From a virus, in the IMG/VR virus record IMGVR_UViG_3300033142_000846, positions 1-22,002 of that record: a stretch of 22,002 nucleotides of DNA; one strand, given 5' to 3'. Shown here one piece after another: positions 7,649 to 14,840 of the stretch (positions within the stretch are counted from its first letter, which is position 1; every line of letters starts with the position of its first letter). Both the position numbers and the translations under genes were made by a program. The notes beneath the pieces are model-generated. The model searched no databases, was not told the origin of the DNA, and saw only the letters and a list, made by a program, of their open reading frames with translations.

Positions 7649-8389
7649 TTATTCCATATCTTCTTCGGCTTCGTCGTCGTACTCACCTTCGTCAGTCTCA
7701 GCTTCAGCTTCAGTTTCAACAGGAGCGGATTCACCACGAGGTACAGCAGAAACACCTTCACCCGGGGTAGGGTTAGCTTGTTGTGCCAGTTCCGCAGTGA
7801 TTTCGGTCAGAGTCTTATCACCACCGGCTGCGACGGTCATAGCGACCGCCTGATGCAGACCCATGTAGTAGATGATGTTCGCGTGCTGCTGATCACCACC
7901 AACAACCGGGATCATAGCATCGTAGAACTCTTGCTTCGTAGGTGAAGCATTCTCTGCGATCAGATCGCATACTGCCTGAGCGATCGCACCAACACGACCT
8001 TTACCACCACCACCAGCAGAACGAGGCTTCTTCGGCAGAGCCAGGTCCATTTCGTTCTTGCAGTAAGCACGAGTCAGGGTGATCGCACGAGCGAAGGTAG
8101 CACCGTCAACCGATTCAGCCAGTTTGGTTCCGTAATCGGCCAGGGTATCCCAGTCGCCTACAGCTTCCCAATCGACCTGCTCGATCTTCTCATTCAACTC
8201 AGTCGTTACGACCTTAGGGTCAACCAGCAAACCTTCTTCAATGGCGATGGTCTTAACAACCGTGTTCAGAGCCGAATAAGGTACACCGACACCCATCAAA
8301 TTCATCTTAATGTCGTCGTCACTCGCTTTGGCTTTCAAGCCATCCACAACGATCGCTGTGGCTTTTTCTCGATATTGGTTAATATCCAT
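7649..8389 (-). CDS. Acidic early protein, first gene of the leftward operon, unknown function
   Basis: This 246-aa protein follows the leftward promoter directly and has a strong leader (AGGAGAGAACA). Compared with its neighbours it uses more GC-rich, uniform codons, which suggests high expression. Residues 1-115 are helical. A Gly-rich hinge (SAGGGGKGR) follows, then a helical segment (ICDLIAENASPTKQEFYDAM-like). The last ~25 residues are almost all Glu, Asp and Ala. An acidic tail after a folded core is common in abundant ssDNA- or DNA-mimicking phage proteins, but I do not recognise the family and assign no function. Confidence 0.82.
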   Translation of the reverse strand: MDINQYREKATAIVVDGLKAKASDDDIKMNLMGVGVPYSALNTVVKTIAIEEGLLVDPKVVTTELNEKIEQVDWEAVGDWDTLADYGTKLAESVDGATFARAITLTRAYCKNEMDLALPKKPRSAGGGGKGRVGAIAQAVCDLIAENASPTKQEFYDAMIPVVGGDQQHANIIYYMGLHQAVAMTVAAGGDKTLTEITAELAQQANPTPGEGVSAVPRGESAPVETEAEAETDEGEYDDEAEEDME

Positions 8390-8451
8390 TGTTCTCTCCT
8401 AATATAGGTAAATTAATAAAATCAGCTTTTAAACTCTCCAGCTGAAGGGAT

Positions 8452-8460
8452 ATTATATCA
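8452..8460 (-). promoter_or_regulatory. Leftward early promoter, extended -10
   Basis: On the minus strand the sequence is TGATATAAT, a perfect extended -10 (TGnTATAAT). It has no good -35, which extended -10 promoters can do without. It sits about 65 bp upstream of the ATG at 8389 and would drive the whole leftward replication operon. Confidence 0.7.
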
Positions 8461-8556
8461 TAACCGAATGCGAAAAGGTGGTTTATTTTCGATTTATTCA
8501 AAGAAATAGCTATATAAAATGAACGCACATGCGTATCATACTTTTTGGCAAAAAGA

Positions 8557-8593
8557 TATACCCCAAAAGGGATAGATCTAAATCGGTCTAAAT
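8557..8593. promoter_or_regulatory. Probable operator: CCC/GGG inverted repeat plus two 9-mers
   Basis: An imperfect inverted repeat (TATACCC then GGGATA, 8557-8574) is followed by two 9-mers, GATCTAAAT at 8575-8583 and GGTCTAAAT at 8585-8593. They occupy roughly -20 to -55 of the primase promoter. The 9-mers are the reverse complement of the ATTTAGAYC repeat arrayed at 16791-17166 and found again before the terminase. The placement suggests binding of an activator or repressor. Confidence 0.55.
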
Positions 8594-8594
8594 T

Positions 8595-8603
8595 TGATAT
8601 AAT
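8595..8603 (+). promoter_or_regulatory. Rightward promoter of the primase operon, extended -10
   Basis: TGATATAAT is again a perfect extended -10, with no consensus -35. Transcription would start near 8610, giving a leader of about 36 nt that contains AACTTTGGAGAA before the GTG start. Confidence 0.72.
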
Positions 8604-8625
8604 GGGTAGTCAACATCAAGACTAA

Positions 8626-8640
8626 CTCAACTTTGGAGAA
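8626..8640 (+). promoter_or_regulatory. Leader/ribosome binding element CTCAACTTTGGAGAA
   Basis: GGAG lies 8 nt before the GTG at 8646. The AACTTTGGAGAA core recurs before genes at 14275, 15350 and, with one or two changes, 15972. Confidence 0.7.
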
Positions 8641-8645
8641 CAGCA

Positions 8646-11195
8646 GTGGTAAAATTAGCGAGTAATCAAAAGCAACAACAAATGGAGGTCCCGAAGGAAT
8701 TAGCTTACTTTATGAAGCAATTCAAAGGGCACACAACCTTTGTAGGGGCGACAAAGCAAGGTATCTTCAGTAATTATCCAGGAAATATTACTGAGTTATA
8801 CTCAAGACTAGCCGAACTGAATGATCTAGGACATAGTATCTATTTCACAGTGAATGAAACGGCACCAAGTGGACGTAAGATGCAAGACCTCGAATCAATC
8901 CGGGCTATCTTTGCAGACGACGACACACCCAGGTCAGTACCAATGAAGTTTCCACTAGAGCCTTCGATCATCGTACAGACAAGTAAGACTGAGACCGGGA
9001 AATTCAAACATCAGTACTATTGGTTAACCAAGACCCCTGATTATGTAACTTGGGAGCTGGTTATGGAAGGGATCATCAAAGTGTATGACACTGATCCTGG
9101 AGCTAAGGATTTAGCTCGCATACTAAGAGTTCCGGGGTTCTATAATCACAAGTATGATCCTCCGAGCATGTGTAAGATGATTCAATGTACCGGTAATCTG
9201 TACCATTGGACTGAGATACTCAAGAACTTCCCGCCGATAGAGAAAACGCAGCGACAGGCAACAGCTAAAGTACTTAGTGGAGAAGAGTTCAATGAGCACG
9301 CTCACTTCCAGGCTTTCTTAAAGGGTGAGTCAATCGCACCCAGTATGAATGCATTGATAGCTCATTGGGGTCATCATTATTCTGCTAGTAATATGCGAAA
9401 CAAGGTAGATCAACTCTTCGAGGAAGTTCCCCCTGAAATACTCTTGGAGCATAAAGCCAGGTATTTCGAGGCAAGGAAACAGATCGACAAGTTCATCAAG
9501 TCTATCAAGTCGACCATCGCAAAGGATCGAGCTGAAGATATCATGCAGCAGACTCCTGTAACCTCAATTGCACCTATCGTACCAGACTCACTAGAGTGGA
9601 ACTGGTCGATTTTGCAATCAAATCCTATACCCGAGGATGTGATACCAACAACATTGTTACAAGCAGCTGAGGAGATAGGTGATTGGACGGGAGTAGGTAA
9701 AGACCCCGCGATTTTATCAGCAGTATTTATTACCTCGGCCCTACTATCTAAGAATGTCACTATCCACGAGATAGATGATGATCTTACTACCCACTGTCAG
9801 TCGGGTATCTGTATTGTCATGGACACTGGAGCAAGAAAGTCAGCTATCTATAACCAGATGAATAAGCCCTTCTTTGAGTATGAAGATCAGATCAAAGAGG
9901 AGTGGGAAGCAGTTCGCTTCAAGAGTCTATCGGCACACAAGACACTCACTGCTCAACTGAATAAACTCCGGAAAGAGTACGATCAGAAGGAGCATACAGA
10001 TGCCGAGTTCGATTATCATATCGAGCAATGTGGTGAACTCGAAATGAAGATAGATAAGATACAATTACAAGAGCCATGGCTGAGGTCAGCAGATGTTACA
10101 GAAGAAAAACTGGTGCGAAAACTCTATCATAACCAAGGCGTTATGGCAGTTATATCCGATGATGCACGTCAAGTTATTAACAACATCAAAGGGAAATATT
10201 CGGGGAGTAATGGCACAGCTGGTACCGGAGAGTCGGTATACATCAATGCTCTTACCGGTTCCGATATATTATACGAGAGGGTAGGTAATGAACAAGATAT
10301 GCACATCCGTAAACCAGTCCTTAACGCTCTCCTCTTTGTTCAACCTGACGCAGCACTTGCACTCAAAAATAGTGATATGTTCGTGCCTTCGGGACTCGCT
10401 GCCAGACTCCCGATGTACTTCTATCCGGTCTCCGGAGCTGATATCGTGGGTAACACCAGTAGACGAAGTATCGTGTCAGCCCGTATGGAACCCTACTACG
10501 AGAAGCTTAGACTTCTTTGTTTGCGAAGAATCTCTAATCCGCTGCATATCAGATTATCAGAAGCCGGGATGGAAGCGTGCTCTAGAATGGATGTGGAATT
10601 TGCTAAACTTCTAAAGACCACTTGGCGAGGTCATTACGATAAGTCAAACAAGTTGATCACTCTATCCTTGATGTATGCTACCTGTTTCGCCTCCCTTGAT
10701 GATCCCGCCTTCAGCATCGTGTATAACAAGATTGATGCGATGAATGGTACTTACACTTTACCTATTAAATATCTAAACTCTGGGTTCATGTTTGCTAAGG
10801 CTTTGTTTGGTCAGTCGATTACATCACATCAAATGATTGCATATGAGAGTATGCCCCGGAAGGCAGAGAGTCTGCTAACTACAATTCAGAAGTGGTACTC
10901 TGCAGGGAAGATATGGGAAGGCTTCGTAATGTGCGGTGCTTTACAGAATTCGATATCGCCCTCTATTAGAGAGTTTGTACCAGATATACTTGACCTCCTG
11001 GTAGAGAAACGCTGGTTGCTGCCGATACAAATGACAGACGACAAGCGGAAACTGAATGGTGGATTTCCTGACAAGTTAGTGGATAAAGGAGAGATAGTTC
11101 TCCACCTTAATCTTGATGGCATTAAACAAAGAGAAGCTCTAGGTCTTGATGGCTTAGAAGAAACAATGATGAACATAAACCCCGGAGGTAAGTAA
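8646..11195 (+). CDS. Primase-helicase: RepB-type primase fused to a DUF3987-like ATPase
   Basis: This 849-aa protein is the likely replication initiator/primase-helicase of the phage. The N-terminal domain (about 1-200) has IFADDD with D91-D93, then PSIIVQTS, HQYYWL and DLARILRVPGFYNHK at 155-169, the pattern of RepB-like archaeo-eukaryotic primases. From about residue 310 a DUF3987-like helicase domain follows. Its P-loop reads DTGARKSA at 393-400, the GxRKS variant common in that family in place of GxGKS. The GTG start is supported by GGAG 8 nt upstream and a promoter at 8595. The next gene starts in the stop codon (TAATG). Domain naming is from motif recognition; its role in replication is a well-supported inference. 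Confidence 0.87.
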   Translation: MVKLASNQKQQQMEVPKELAYFMKQFKGHTTFVGATKQGIFSNYPGNITELYSRLAELNDLGHSIYFTVNETAPSGRKMQDLESIRAIFADDDTPRSVPMKFPLEPSIIVQTSKTETGKFKHQYYWLTKTPDYVTWELVMEGIIKVYDTDPGAKDLARILRVPGFYNHKYDPPSMCKMIQCTGNLYHWTEILKNFPPIEKTQRQATAKVLSGEEFNEHAHFQAFLKGESIAPSMNALIAHWGHHYSASNMRNKVDQLFEEVPPEILLEHKARYFEARKQIDKFIKSIKSTIAKDRAEDIMQQTPVTSIAPIVPDSLEWNWSILQSNPIPEDVIPTTLLQAAEEIGDWTGVGKDPAILSAVFITSALLSKNVTIHEIDDDLTTHCQSGICIVMDTGARKSAIYNQMNKPFFEYEDQIKEEWEAVRFKSLSAHKTLTAQLNKLRKEYDQKEHTDAEFDYHIEQCGELEMKIDKIQLQEPWLRSADVTEEKLVRKLYHNQGVMAVISDDARQVINNIKGKYSGSNGTAGTGESVYINALTGSDILYERVGNEQDMHIRKPVLNALLFVQPDAALALKNSDMFVPSGLAARLPMYFYPVSGADIVGNTSRRSIVSARMEPYYEKLRLLCLRRISNPLHIRLSEAGMEACSRMDVEFAKLLKTTWRGHYDKSNKLITLSLMYATCFASLDDPAFSIVYNKIDAMNGTYTLPIKYLNSGFMFAKALFGQSITSHQMIAYESMPRKAESLLTTIQKWYSAGKIWEGFVMCGALQNSISPSIREFVPDILDLLVEKRWLLPIQMTDDKRKLNGGFPDKLVDKGEIVLHLNLDGIKQREALGLDGLEETMMNINPGGK

Positions 11196-11368
11196 TGATA
11201 CCGCATAATTGTACACATGAAGAAGCAATAGCTTCTATAAGGCATGATCTTGACACTAAGAAGATCAATGTCACTGATATACGAACTATCCTAGACAGAT
11301 TTCAGAAAGTTATAGATACATTCAGAGACCCTGAGTGGACAGTGACGGAGGATGGACCTCGTGGCTAA
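11195..11368 (+). CDS. Small 57-aa protein, unknown function
   Basis: It starts in the TAATG overlap with the primase stop, with GGAGG 6 nt upstream, so translation is very likely. The protein is soluble and helical (SIRHDLDTKKINVTDIRTIL), with no known motif. It ends inside the next gene, and its codons supply that gene's Shine-Dalgarno. Confidence 0.72.
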   Translation: MIPHNCTHEEAIASIRHDLDTKKINVTDIRTILDRFQKVIDTFRDPEWTVTEDGPRG

Positions 11369-11798
11369 ATTATTACAGATAGCTAATGAAGCGCCTCCTA
11401 TCAGGCATACCGCACAAGAGTTAAAGCAGATGTTCTTAGAGAAGGCTCAGCCCCTGGTAGAGCAATACATCGAGGCAGCCTTAGGTACTGGTAAACTTCA
11501 AAGCACGAATGCTGAAGCCCGGGAAGAAGTCTGGGATGTGCTAAAGAAACTGATGCTGCAAAGCTCAGATAAGCTAGACATTTCGATTGAATCGGCCCAG
11601 GATGTTCTGGATGCCGTGTCTAGCGGCAAGTGTACATTCGAGGAAGCTGATAAACTACTAGGCTTGTTCGAGAAGATGAGGAAAATCGAGACAACAGGTT
11701 TACTTGGTTCGTCCAGCACAGGCGGTGTGACCGTCAACATTCTAGCAACACCACAAGCAACTGAAATTAAAGAGGTAATTACACATGAAGAAGCGTAA
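11361..11798 (+). CDS. Possible terminase small subunit-like protein
   Basis: This helical protein is 145 aa from GTG at 11361, or 148 aa from ATG at 11352. I chose the GTG because GGAGG at 11347-11351 directly abuts the ATG, leaving no room for ribosome spacing, whereas it is 9 nt before the GTG. The C-terminal half (AQDVLDAVSSGKCTFEEADK, LLGLFEKMRKIE, then TGGVTVNILATP) resembles the C-terminal part of phage small terminases, where a helical oligomerisation segment precedes a short beta stretch. A clear N-terminal helix-turn-helix is not visible, and the gene lies far from the large terminase, so this call is tentative. Confidence 0.6.
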   Translation: MAKLLQIANEAPPIRHTAQELKQMFLEKAQPLVEQYIEAALGTGKLQSTNAEAREEVWDVLKKLMLQSSDKLDISIESAQDVLDAVSSGKCTFEEADKLLGLFEKMRKIETTGLLGSSSTGGVTVNILATPQATEIKEVITHEEA

Positions 11799-12168
11799 AC
11801 CACCATTAGGCTTAGTACCTAAGTATGTACAAGACAGTAATCGCGCTATAGCTATCGTTGAAGCTATGCAAAGATACCAAAAGGCAGGCAAGCCAATACC
11901 CTTAGAGTGGGCGCAAGAGCTGTATGACTTGGTTAGAGATAGACAGGAGAATCCACCTACTATGTTTGATACATATGCCCAAGTTGATCCCGCCCTGGGT
12001 GAAGTGATGGAGGAAGTTAAAGAGACGTTTAAAGAGCACATAGTTGACCCACCTGAGCAGTATGGTAGGAATCCTATGTTAGACTCAGTAAGAGATGTCT
12101 GCAATCAATGTAATAGTTCTTTTCCGGTAGGTACTCCTTGCCCTAAATGTTACGCGAGGAATAGGTAA
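11785..12168 (+). CDS. Conserved phage protein with C-terminal zinc ribbon
   Basis: This 127-aa protein has an N-terminus (PPLGLVPKYVQDSNRAIAIV, then GKPIPLEWAQELYDL) that matches a small protein common in phages with no assigned role. The C-terminal 20 residues form CNQC...CPKC, a likely zinc ribbon. It overlaps the upstream gene by 14 nt and the downstream one by TAATG. A DNA-binding or assembly-adaptor role is possible but not shown. Confidence 0.72.
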   Translation: MKKRKPPLGLVPKYVQDSNRAIAIVEAMQRYQKAGKPIPLEWAQELYDLVRDRQENPPTMFDTYAQVDPALGEVMEEVKETFKEHIVDPPEQYGRNPMLDSVRDVCNQCNSSFPVGTPCPKCYARNR

Positions 12169-12572
12169 TGGGCAGAATTAATGGTAGGAACAAAGGGGCT
12201 AATGCTGAACGCGAAGCAGCCCGATGGTTGAAGATACAATTCAAACTCGAGCACGAACCTGAGCGTAACCTTGAACAATATAGATTCGGTGGCAAGGGCA
12301 AGACTCAAGCAGGCTTCGACCTCCAGGGATTCCAACCCTTTTGCTTTGAGATTAAGAGAGTAGAGGTCTTAGCTCTCCGGTCCTGGTGGGTACAATGTGT
12401 TCATGCGGTCACAGATGAGTATCCAGTACCTGTGGTGATGTTCAGGCAAAACCGAGGGAAGTGGAGATTCTTAATCTCAGCACAGAATATTGGTTTGAAG
12501 GCAGGCTTCATACAATTGGAGGATCGGGAATTCAAACGGTGGGTGGAGGCGCTTTTATCGAGAGCAGAGTAG
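12168..12572 (+). CDS. PD-(D/E)XK nuclease, Holliday junction resolvase-like
   Basis: This 134-aa protein has the core of an Hjc/RecU/VRR-NUC-type nuclease: NKGANAEREAARWL with E14/E16, then GFDLQG with D51, then CFEIKRVE with E61-x-K63. It probably resolves branched DNA before packaging, which suits its place at the end of the replication-associated rightward operon. Its length is normal for such small resolvases. It is the last gene before a bidirectional terminator pair. It could instead be another small restriction-like nuclease of the same fold. Confidence 0.8.
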   Translation: MGRINGRNKGANAEREAARWLKIQFKLEHEPERNLEQYRFGGKGKTQAGFDLQGFQPFCFEIKRVEVLALRSWWVQCVHAVTDEYPVPVVMFRQNRGKWRFLISAQNIGLKAGFIQLEDREFKRWVEALLSRAE

Positions 12573-12603
12573 AACAGAATCGCCCTCTTTTAGATATGAA
12601 AAA

Positions 12604-12628
12604 GCCCTCTTTATAGAGGGTTTTTTAT
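12604..12628 (+). terminator. Rho-independent terminator of the primase operon
   Basis: GCCCTCT-TTAT-AGAGGG followed by TTTTTT: a 6-bp stem with a 4-nt loop. A preceding run of As makes it usable from the other strand as well. Confidence 0.88.
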
Positions 12629-12639
12629 TGCTTATTAAA

Positions 12640-12670
12640 AATCCCGGGTTATTAGCTCGGGATTCTTTTA
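12640..12670. terminator. Second, bidirectional terminator between convergent operons
   Basis: AATCCCG and CGGGATT form a perfect 7-bp stem around an 11-nt loop. Rightward it is followed by CTTTTA; leftward by TTTTAAT. It separates the rightward primase operon from the leftward small-gene cluster. Confidence 0.72.
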
Positions 12671-12673
12671 AGG

Positions 12674-12775
12674 TTAATTACAGAGGTTCATTGCTTGATA
12701 GATAGCACTCGATAAAGACCATACGAGAAATATCAAGAAGCTAACAAAGCAAGCTGCAAACAAATAGCTCACCAT
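12674..12775 (-). CDS. 33-aa predicted single-pass membrane peptide
   Basis: This short ORF follows the 104-aa membrane protein by 14 nt and ends just before the terminator. It encodes MVSYLFAACFVSFLIFLVWS followed by a short polar tail ending NLCN. The hydrophobic stretch, residues about 4-21, is long enough to cross the membrane once. The Shine-Dalgarno is weak. Its position and hydrophobicity suggest a real last gene of the cluster; function unknown. Confidence 0.5.
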   Translation of the reverse strand: MVSYLFAACFVSFLIFLVWSLSSAIYQAMNLCN

Positions 12776-12789
12776 CTTAGCTATTGTTC

Positions 12790-13104
12790 TCACTCATCAA
12801 CCTCGAAGGTGCGAGTGACATACCCATCAGGTGATACAATGAAGGTGGAATCATAGCCGAAGCCACTAGGTATGGATACCTCGTAGCCTGGACCATAGGG
12901 AGTCACCTCAATGGTGGTTCCTTTGTCCTCAAACACTATGGCATCACTCTCTGGATCAGTGAACACCGAGACCTGAGCCTCGGCATTCGTGATCAAGAGC
13001 ACCAAGATGGTGACGAGTAAGATACCCACGATCACCATAGCCCACATACATCGCTTGTATGGGTCTGGCTCTTTCTTAGGAGGTAAGCTATCAGGTAATG
13101 TCAT
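12790..13104 (-). CDS. Small membrane-anchored protein, unknown function
   Basis: This 104-aa protein has a cytoplasmic-looking N-terminus (Pro- and Lys-rich, about 20 residues), one strong membrane segment (MVIVGILLVTILVLLI, residues about 23-38) and an acidic beta-rich domain of about 60 residues that would face the periplasm. The start has a good Shine-Dalgarno (GGGAGGAT) and an ATGA overlap. The topology would fit superinfection exclusion or another envelope-directed early protein, but nothing in the sequence proves this. Confidence 0.72.
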   Translation of the reverse strand: MTLPDSLPPKKEPDPYKRCMWAMVIVGILLVTILVLLITNAEAQVSVFTDPESDAIVFEDKGTTIEVTPYGPGYEVSIPSGFGYDSTFIVSPDGYVTRTFEVDE

Positions 13105-13685
13105 ATCATCCTCCCTTCAGAGTTCCTTGAAAGAGGTGCATCATTGTCCTTGTATTCCATTGACCAGAGAGCTATCTGACAGATCAATTGATCACAATTC
13201 ACCATATACCCACAATGATCTGCCATGCCTGGTTCTGTATCAGTCCAGGCTCCATTAGGATCATTCCATTCACACACCGCCCTGAGTCGTTCTTCTAACC
13301 CAGGAGTATTTGCACTTCGTAGCATCCATACAGCAAAATCAGTCCACCCATTGGTTGAGTTGAGGAATTGGTTACCGAACTCCTCGAAGCAGATGAACTT
13401 ATTGACTCTGAGTACTGAAGCTTTGCTTTCATCATACTCATCCCAATCTTGGTAAGGTGTTGCATCAGGCCAGTAGTCAAGGTCCATGATAATTTGCCTG
13501 GATAGATCACTCTTCTCCATACCCATGTCGTAGCTTTGCTTCAAGACATATGACAATAAGATATGCTTGTAGCTCAGGTCGATATAGGAAGGCTCGTTGA
13601 GGTGATTCTCCTTGGGCAAATCGCCCCAGGAATTAATCTCCTCGATGCAAGCATTGATTAAATCTTGATTGAGTATCTGACTCAT
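13101..13685 (-). CDS. Unknown acidic protein
   Basis: This 194-aa soluble protein is rich in Trp, Asp and Glu, with a helical middle (SYKHILLSYVLKQSYDMGME) and a Cys-containing C-terminal part (MADHCGYMVNCDQLICQIAL). There are ATGA overlaps at both ends. No family is recognised; it shows no clear similarity to the neighbouring paralogues. Confidence 0.72.
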   Translation of the reverse strand: MSQILNQDLINACIEEINSWGDLPKENHLNEPSYIDLSYKHILLSYVLKQSYDMGMEKSDLSRQIIMDLDYWPDATPYQDWDEYDESKASVLRVNKFICFEEFGNQFLNSTNGWTDFAVWMLRSANTPGLEERLRAVCEWNDPNGAWTDTEPGMADHCGYMVNCDQLICQIALWSMEYKDNDAPLSRNSEGRMI

Positions 13686-13885
13686 AGCTGCACCTCGATC
13701 AGGATTGAATGTCTTTGTCCTACCATGTATGCTGCGGCTCTCAGTGGTTCAACTGAGGCCCCGAGCCACTCACCTTTGATTGACACAGCTCGATAATACT
13801 TGGTATTCATTGAGTAATCTATCTTAGGTACTTTGAATGGCCACTTCTTCCACTCTGCGATCTGTTCTTTCTTAATTTGCTTCAT
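13682..13885 (-). CDS. Small basic protein, unknown function
   Basis: It is 67 aa from the ATG at 13885. Earlier in-frame starts (TTG at 13903, ATG at 13888) are less likely: the TTG is upstream of the AGAGGA ribosome site and 13888 is very close to it, while 13885 has about 7 nt spacing. The sequence is Lys/Trp-rich at the N-terminus (EWKKWPFKVPKIDY), followed by a small alpha-beta part. It overlaps both neighbours. Function unknown. Confidence 0.65.
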   Translation of the reverse strand: MKQIKKEQIAEWKKWPFKVPKIDYSMNTKYYRAVSIKGEWLGASVEPLRAAAYMVGQRHSILIEVQL

Positions 13886-14096
13886 CATTTGTCCTCTTTT
13901 CAATTTCTGTTTTAACTTCTATCTTAGCTTCGATTTTGTCGAGTTTCATTTGTAACATCTCTATTACCTCAGTCAAATCATCAGCATAGTCGATCATCTT
14001 ATCTACCCCTAATCGCATATCTACACCGATCAAGGTGGAGGCTTCCACCAGTTGCTTTAACTGTTGTAACCTCCTTTCATGGTCTGCATTACTCAT
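13872..14096 (-). CDS. Small coiled-coil protein
   Basis: This 74-aa protein is almost entirely helical with heptad-like spacing of L, I and V (EVIEMLQMKLDKIEAKIEVK), so it is probably a coiled-coil oligomer. A good GAGGAAG ribosome site precedes the ATG. It has an ATGA overlap with the upstream gene and a 14-nt overlap downstream. Function unknown. Confidence 0.68.
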   Translation of the reverse strand: MSNADHERRLQQLKQLVEASTLIGVDMRLGVDKMIDYADDLTEVIEMLQMKLDKIEAKIEVKTEIEKRTNDEAN

Positions 14097-14275
14097 TGGT
14101 ACTTCCTCACTCTTATGACAATATTGCCATTATCAACATGATAGCATTGACCTACTTCTAGATCATCTATCAGCTCTCTTTCCTCACTATCCGGGAAGAG
14201 GTTATCTATCTCGGCTTGATCGTAATAAGCCCAATCATCGGACTCACTAGCTACAACCCATATTTTCTCACTCAT
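14093..14275 (-). CDS. Small acidic protein sharing a C-terminal motif with the 15350 gene
   Basis: It is 60 aa from the ATG at 14275. A TTG start at 14287 would lie inside the Shine-Dalgarno (CTTTGGAGAA) and is rejected. The C-terminal part, LEVGQCYHVDNGNIVIRVRK, matches LEPGDCISCDMGNAIHVVRV at the end of the 169-aa protein two cistrons upstream. This suggests a shared small domain. It is preceded by the AACTTTGGAGAA leader and an intergenic hairpin. Function unknown. Confidence 0.68.
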   Translation of the reverse strand: MSEKIWVVASESDDWAYYDQAEIDNLFPDSEERELIDDLEVGQCYHVDNGNIVIRVRKYQ

Positions 14276-14279
14276 GGTA

Positions 14280-14291
14280 TTCTCCAAAGTT
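14280..14291 (-). promoter_or_regulatory. AACTTTGGAGAA leader element
   Basis: This is identical over 12 bases to the primase leader at 8629-8640 and supplies the ribosome site of the 60-aa gene. Confidence 0.7.
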
Positions 14292-14312
14292 TGCTATCAA
14301 AATTAATAGCAC

Positions 14313-14338
14313 ATGATCACCTCTTGCAAAGTGATCAT
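14313..14338 (-). other. Intergenic hairpin
   Basis: GTGATCAT and ATGATCAC form a perfect 8-bp stem around a 10-nt loop, in the gap between the gene ending at 14344 and the leader at 14280. No U-tract follows, so it is probably not a simple terminator. Confidence 0.65.
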
Positions 14339-14343
14339 AGGCT

Positions 14344-14625
14344 CTAATCTTCGTTCTCAGCCAGGTAGAACTCTACCGCGATATCATACAGAGGCTTCTC
14401 AAGTTCATGATAGAACCGAGCAGACTCATAATGGTTACCATCCATGATCTCGAAAGACCACATAGGCTTATCGGTGCTGATAAACTCAGGCCTGAACTCA
14501 ATGAAGAATCCTCCCGGGTAGACATAACCGATGGTGAACCGCAGAGCCTCATCTTGAATAGCGGGATGATTACCGATGCTCATGGTATACTCTGCAGCCT
14601 CTCGCCATTGTTCAAAGGTAAGCAT
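14344..14625 (-). CDS. Unknown protein, member of a three-copy paralogous family
   Basis: This 93-aa protein has the family layout: MLTFEQW at the start, TIGYVYPGG at 31-39, and HELEKPLYD with L75-E76 and Y80. These line up in order and spacing with the proteins at 15437-15790 and 16033-16545. It is the shortest of the three, ending soon after the LE-xxx-Y motif. It overlaps the preceding gene by 14 nt and ends at the intergenic hairpin. Function unknown. Confidence 0.72.
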   Translation of the reverse strand: MLTFEQWREAAEYTMSIGNHPAIQDEALRFTIGYVYPGGFFIEFRPEFISTDKPMWSFEIMDGNHYESARFYHELEKPLYDIAVEFYLAENED

Positions 14626-14839
14626 TTAACCACCTCTCTGCTTTCTCCTTATGCTCCATTGCACTAGTAGTCGCCCACTTTTCATTGGTTTGCACATCCT
14701 TGATGAAAGCTTGTAAGGTTGCGATTACCTTGGTATCAGCAAACTTCTTTTGATTGACACTCGGCCATGTTTGACCGATATACCCAGAGGTATAGAAGAT
14801 ATCAGCTGGTGCGAAATCACTCTCTTTTAAGAACTTCAT
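14612..14839 (-). CDS. Small protein, unknown function
   Basis: This 75-aa protein starts one base after the upstream stop (TGAAATG) with a GAGGG ribosome site. It has a mixed alpha-beta character, FAPADIFYTSGYIGQTWPS followed by two helices. No family is recognised. Confidence 0.66.
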   Translation of the reverse strand: MKFLKESDFAPADIFYTSGYIGQTWPSVNQKKFADTKVIATLQAFIKDVQTNEKWATTSAMEHKEKAERWLNAYL

Positions 14840-14840
14840 T

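Noticed and set aside
10288-10614. 108-codon frame on the plus strand inside the primase-helicase gene
   Set aside because: It is a shadow in another frame of a gene with clear protein motifs, with no ribosome site of its own.
12573-12789. tRNA or other known RNA gene in the convergent gap
   Set aside because: No cloverleaf or TTCGANNC-type T-loop was found. The gap is explained by two terminators and the 33-aa ORF.
14276-14287. TTG starts for the genes at 14275 and 15350
   Set aside because: In both cases the TTG is part of the CTTTGGAG ribosome binding sequence itself, and an ATG follows at normal spacing.
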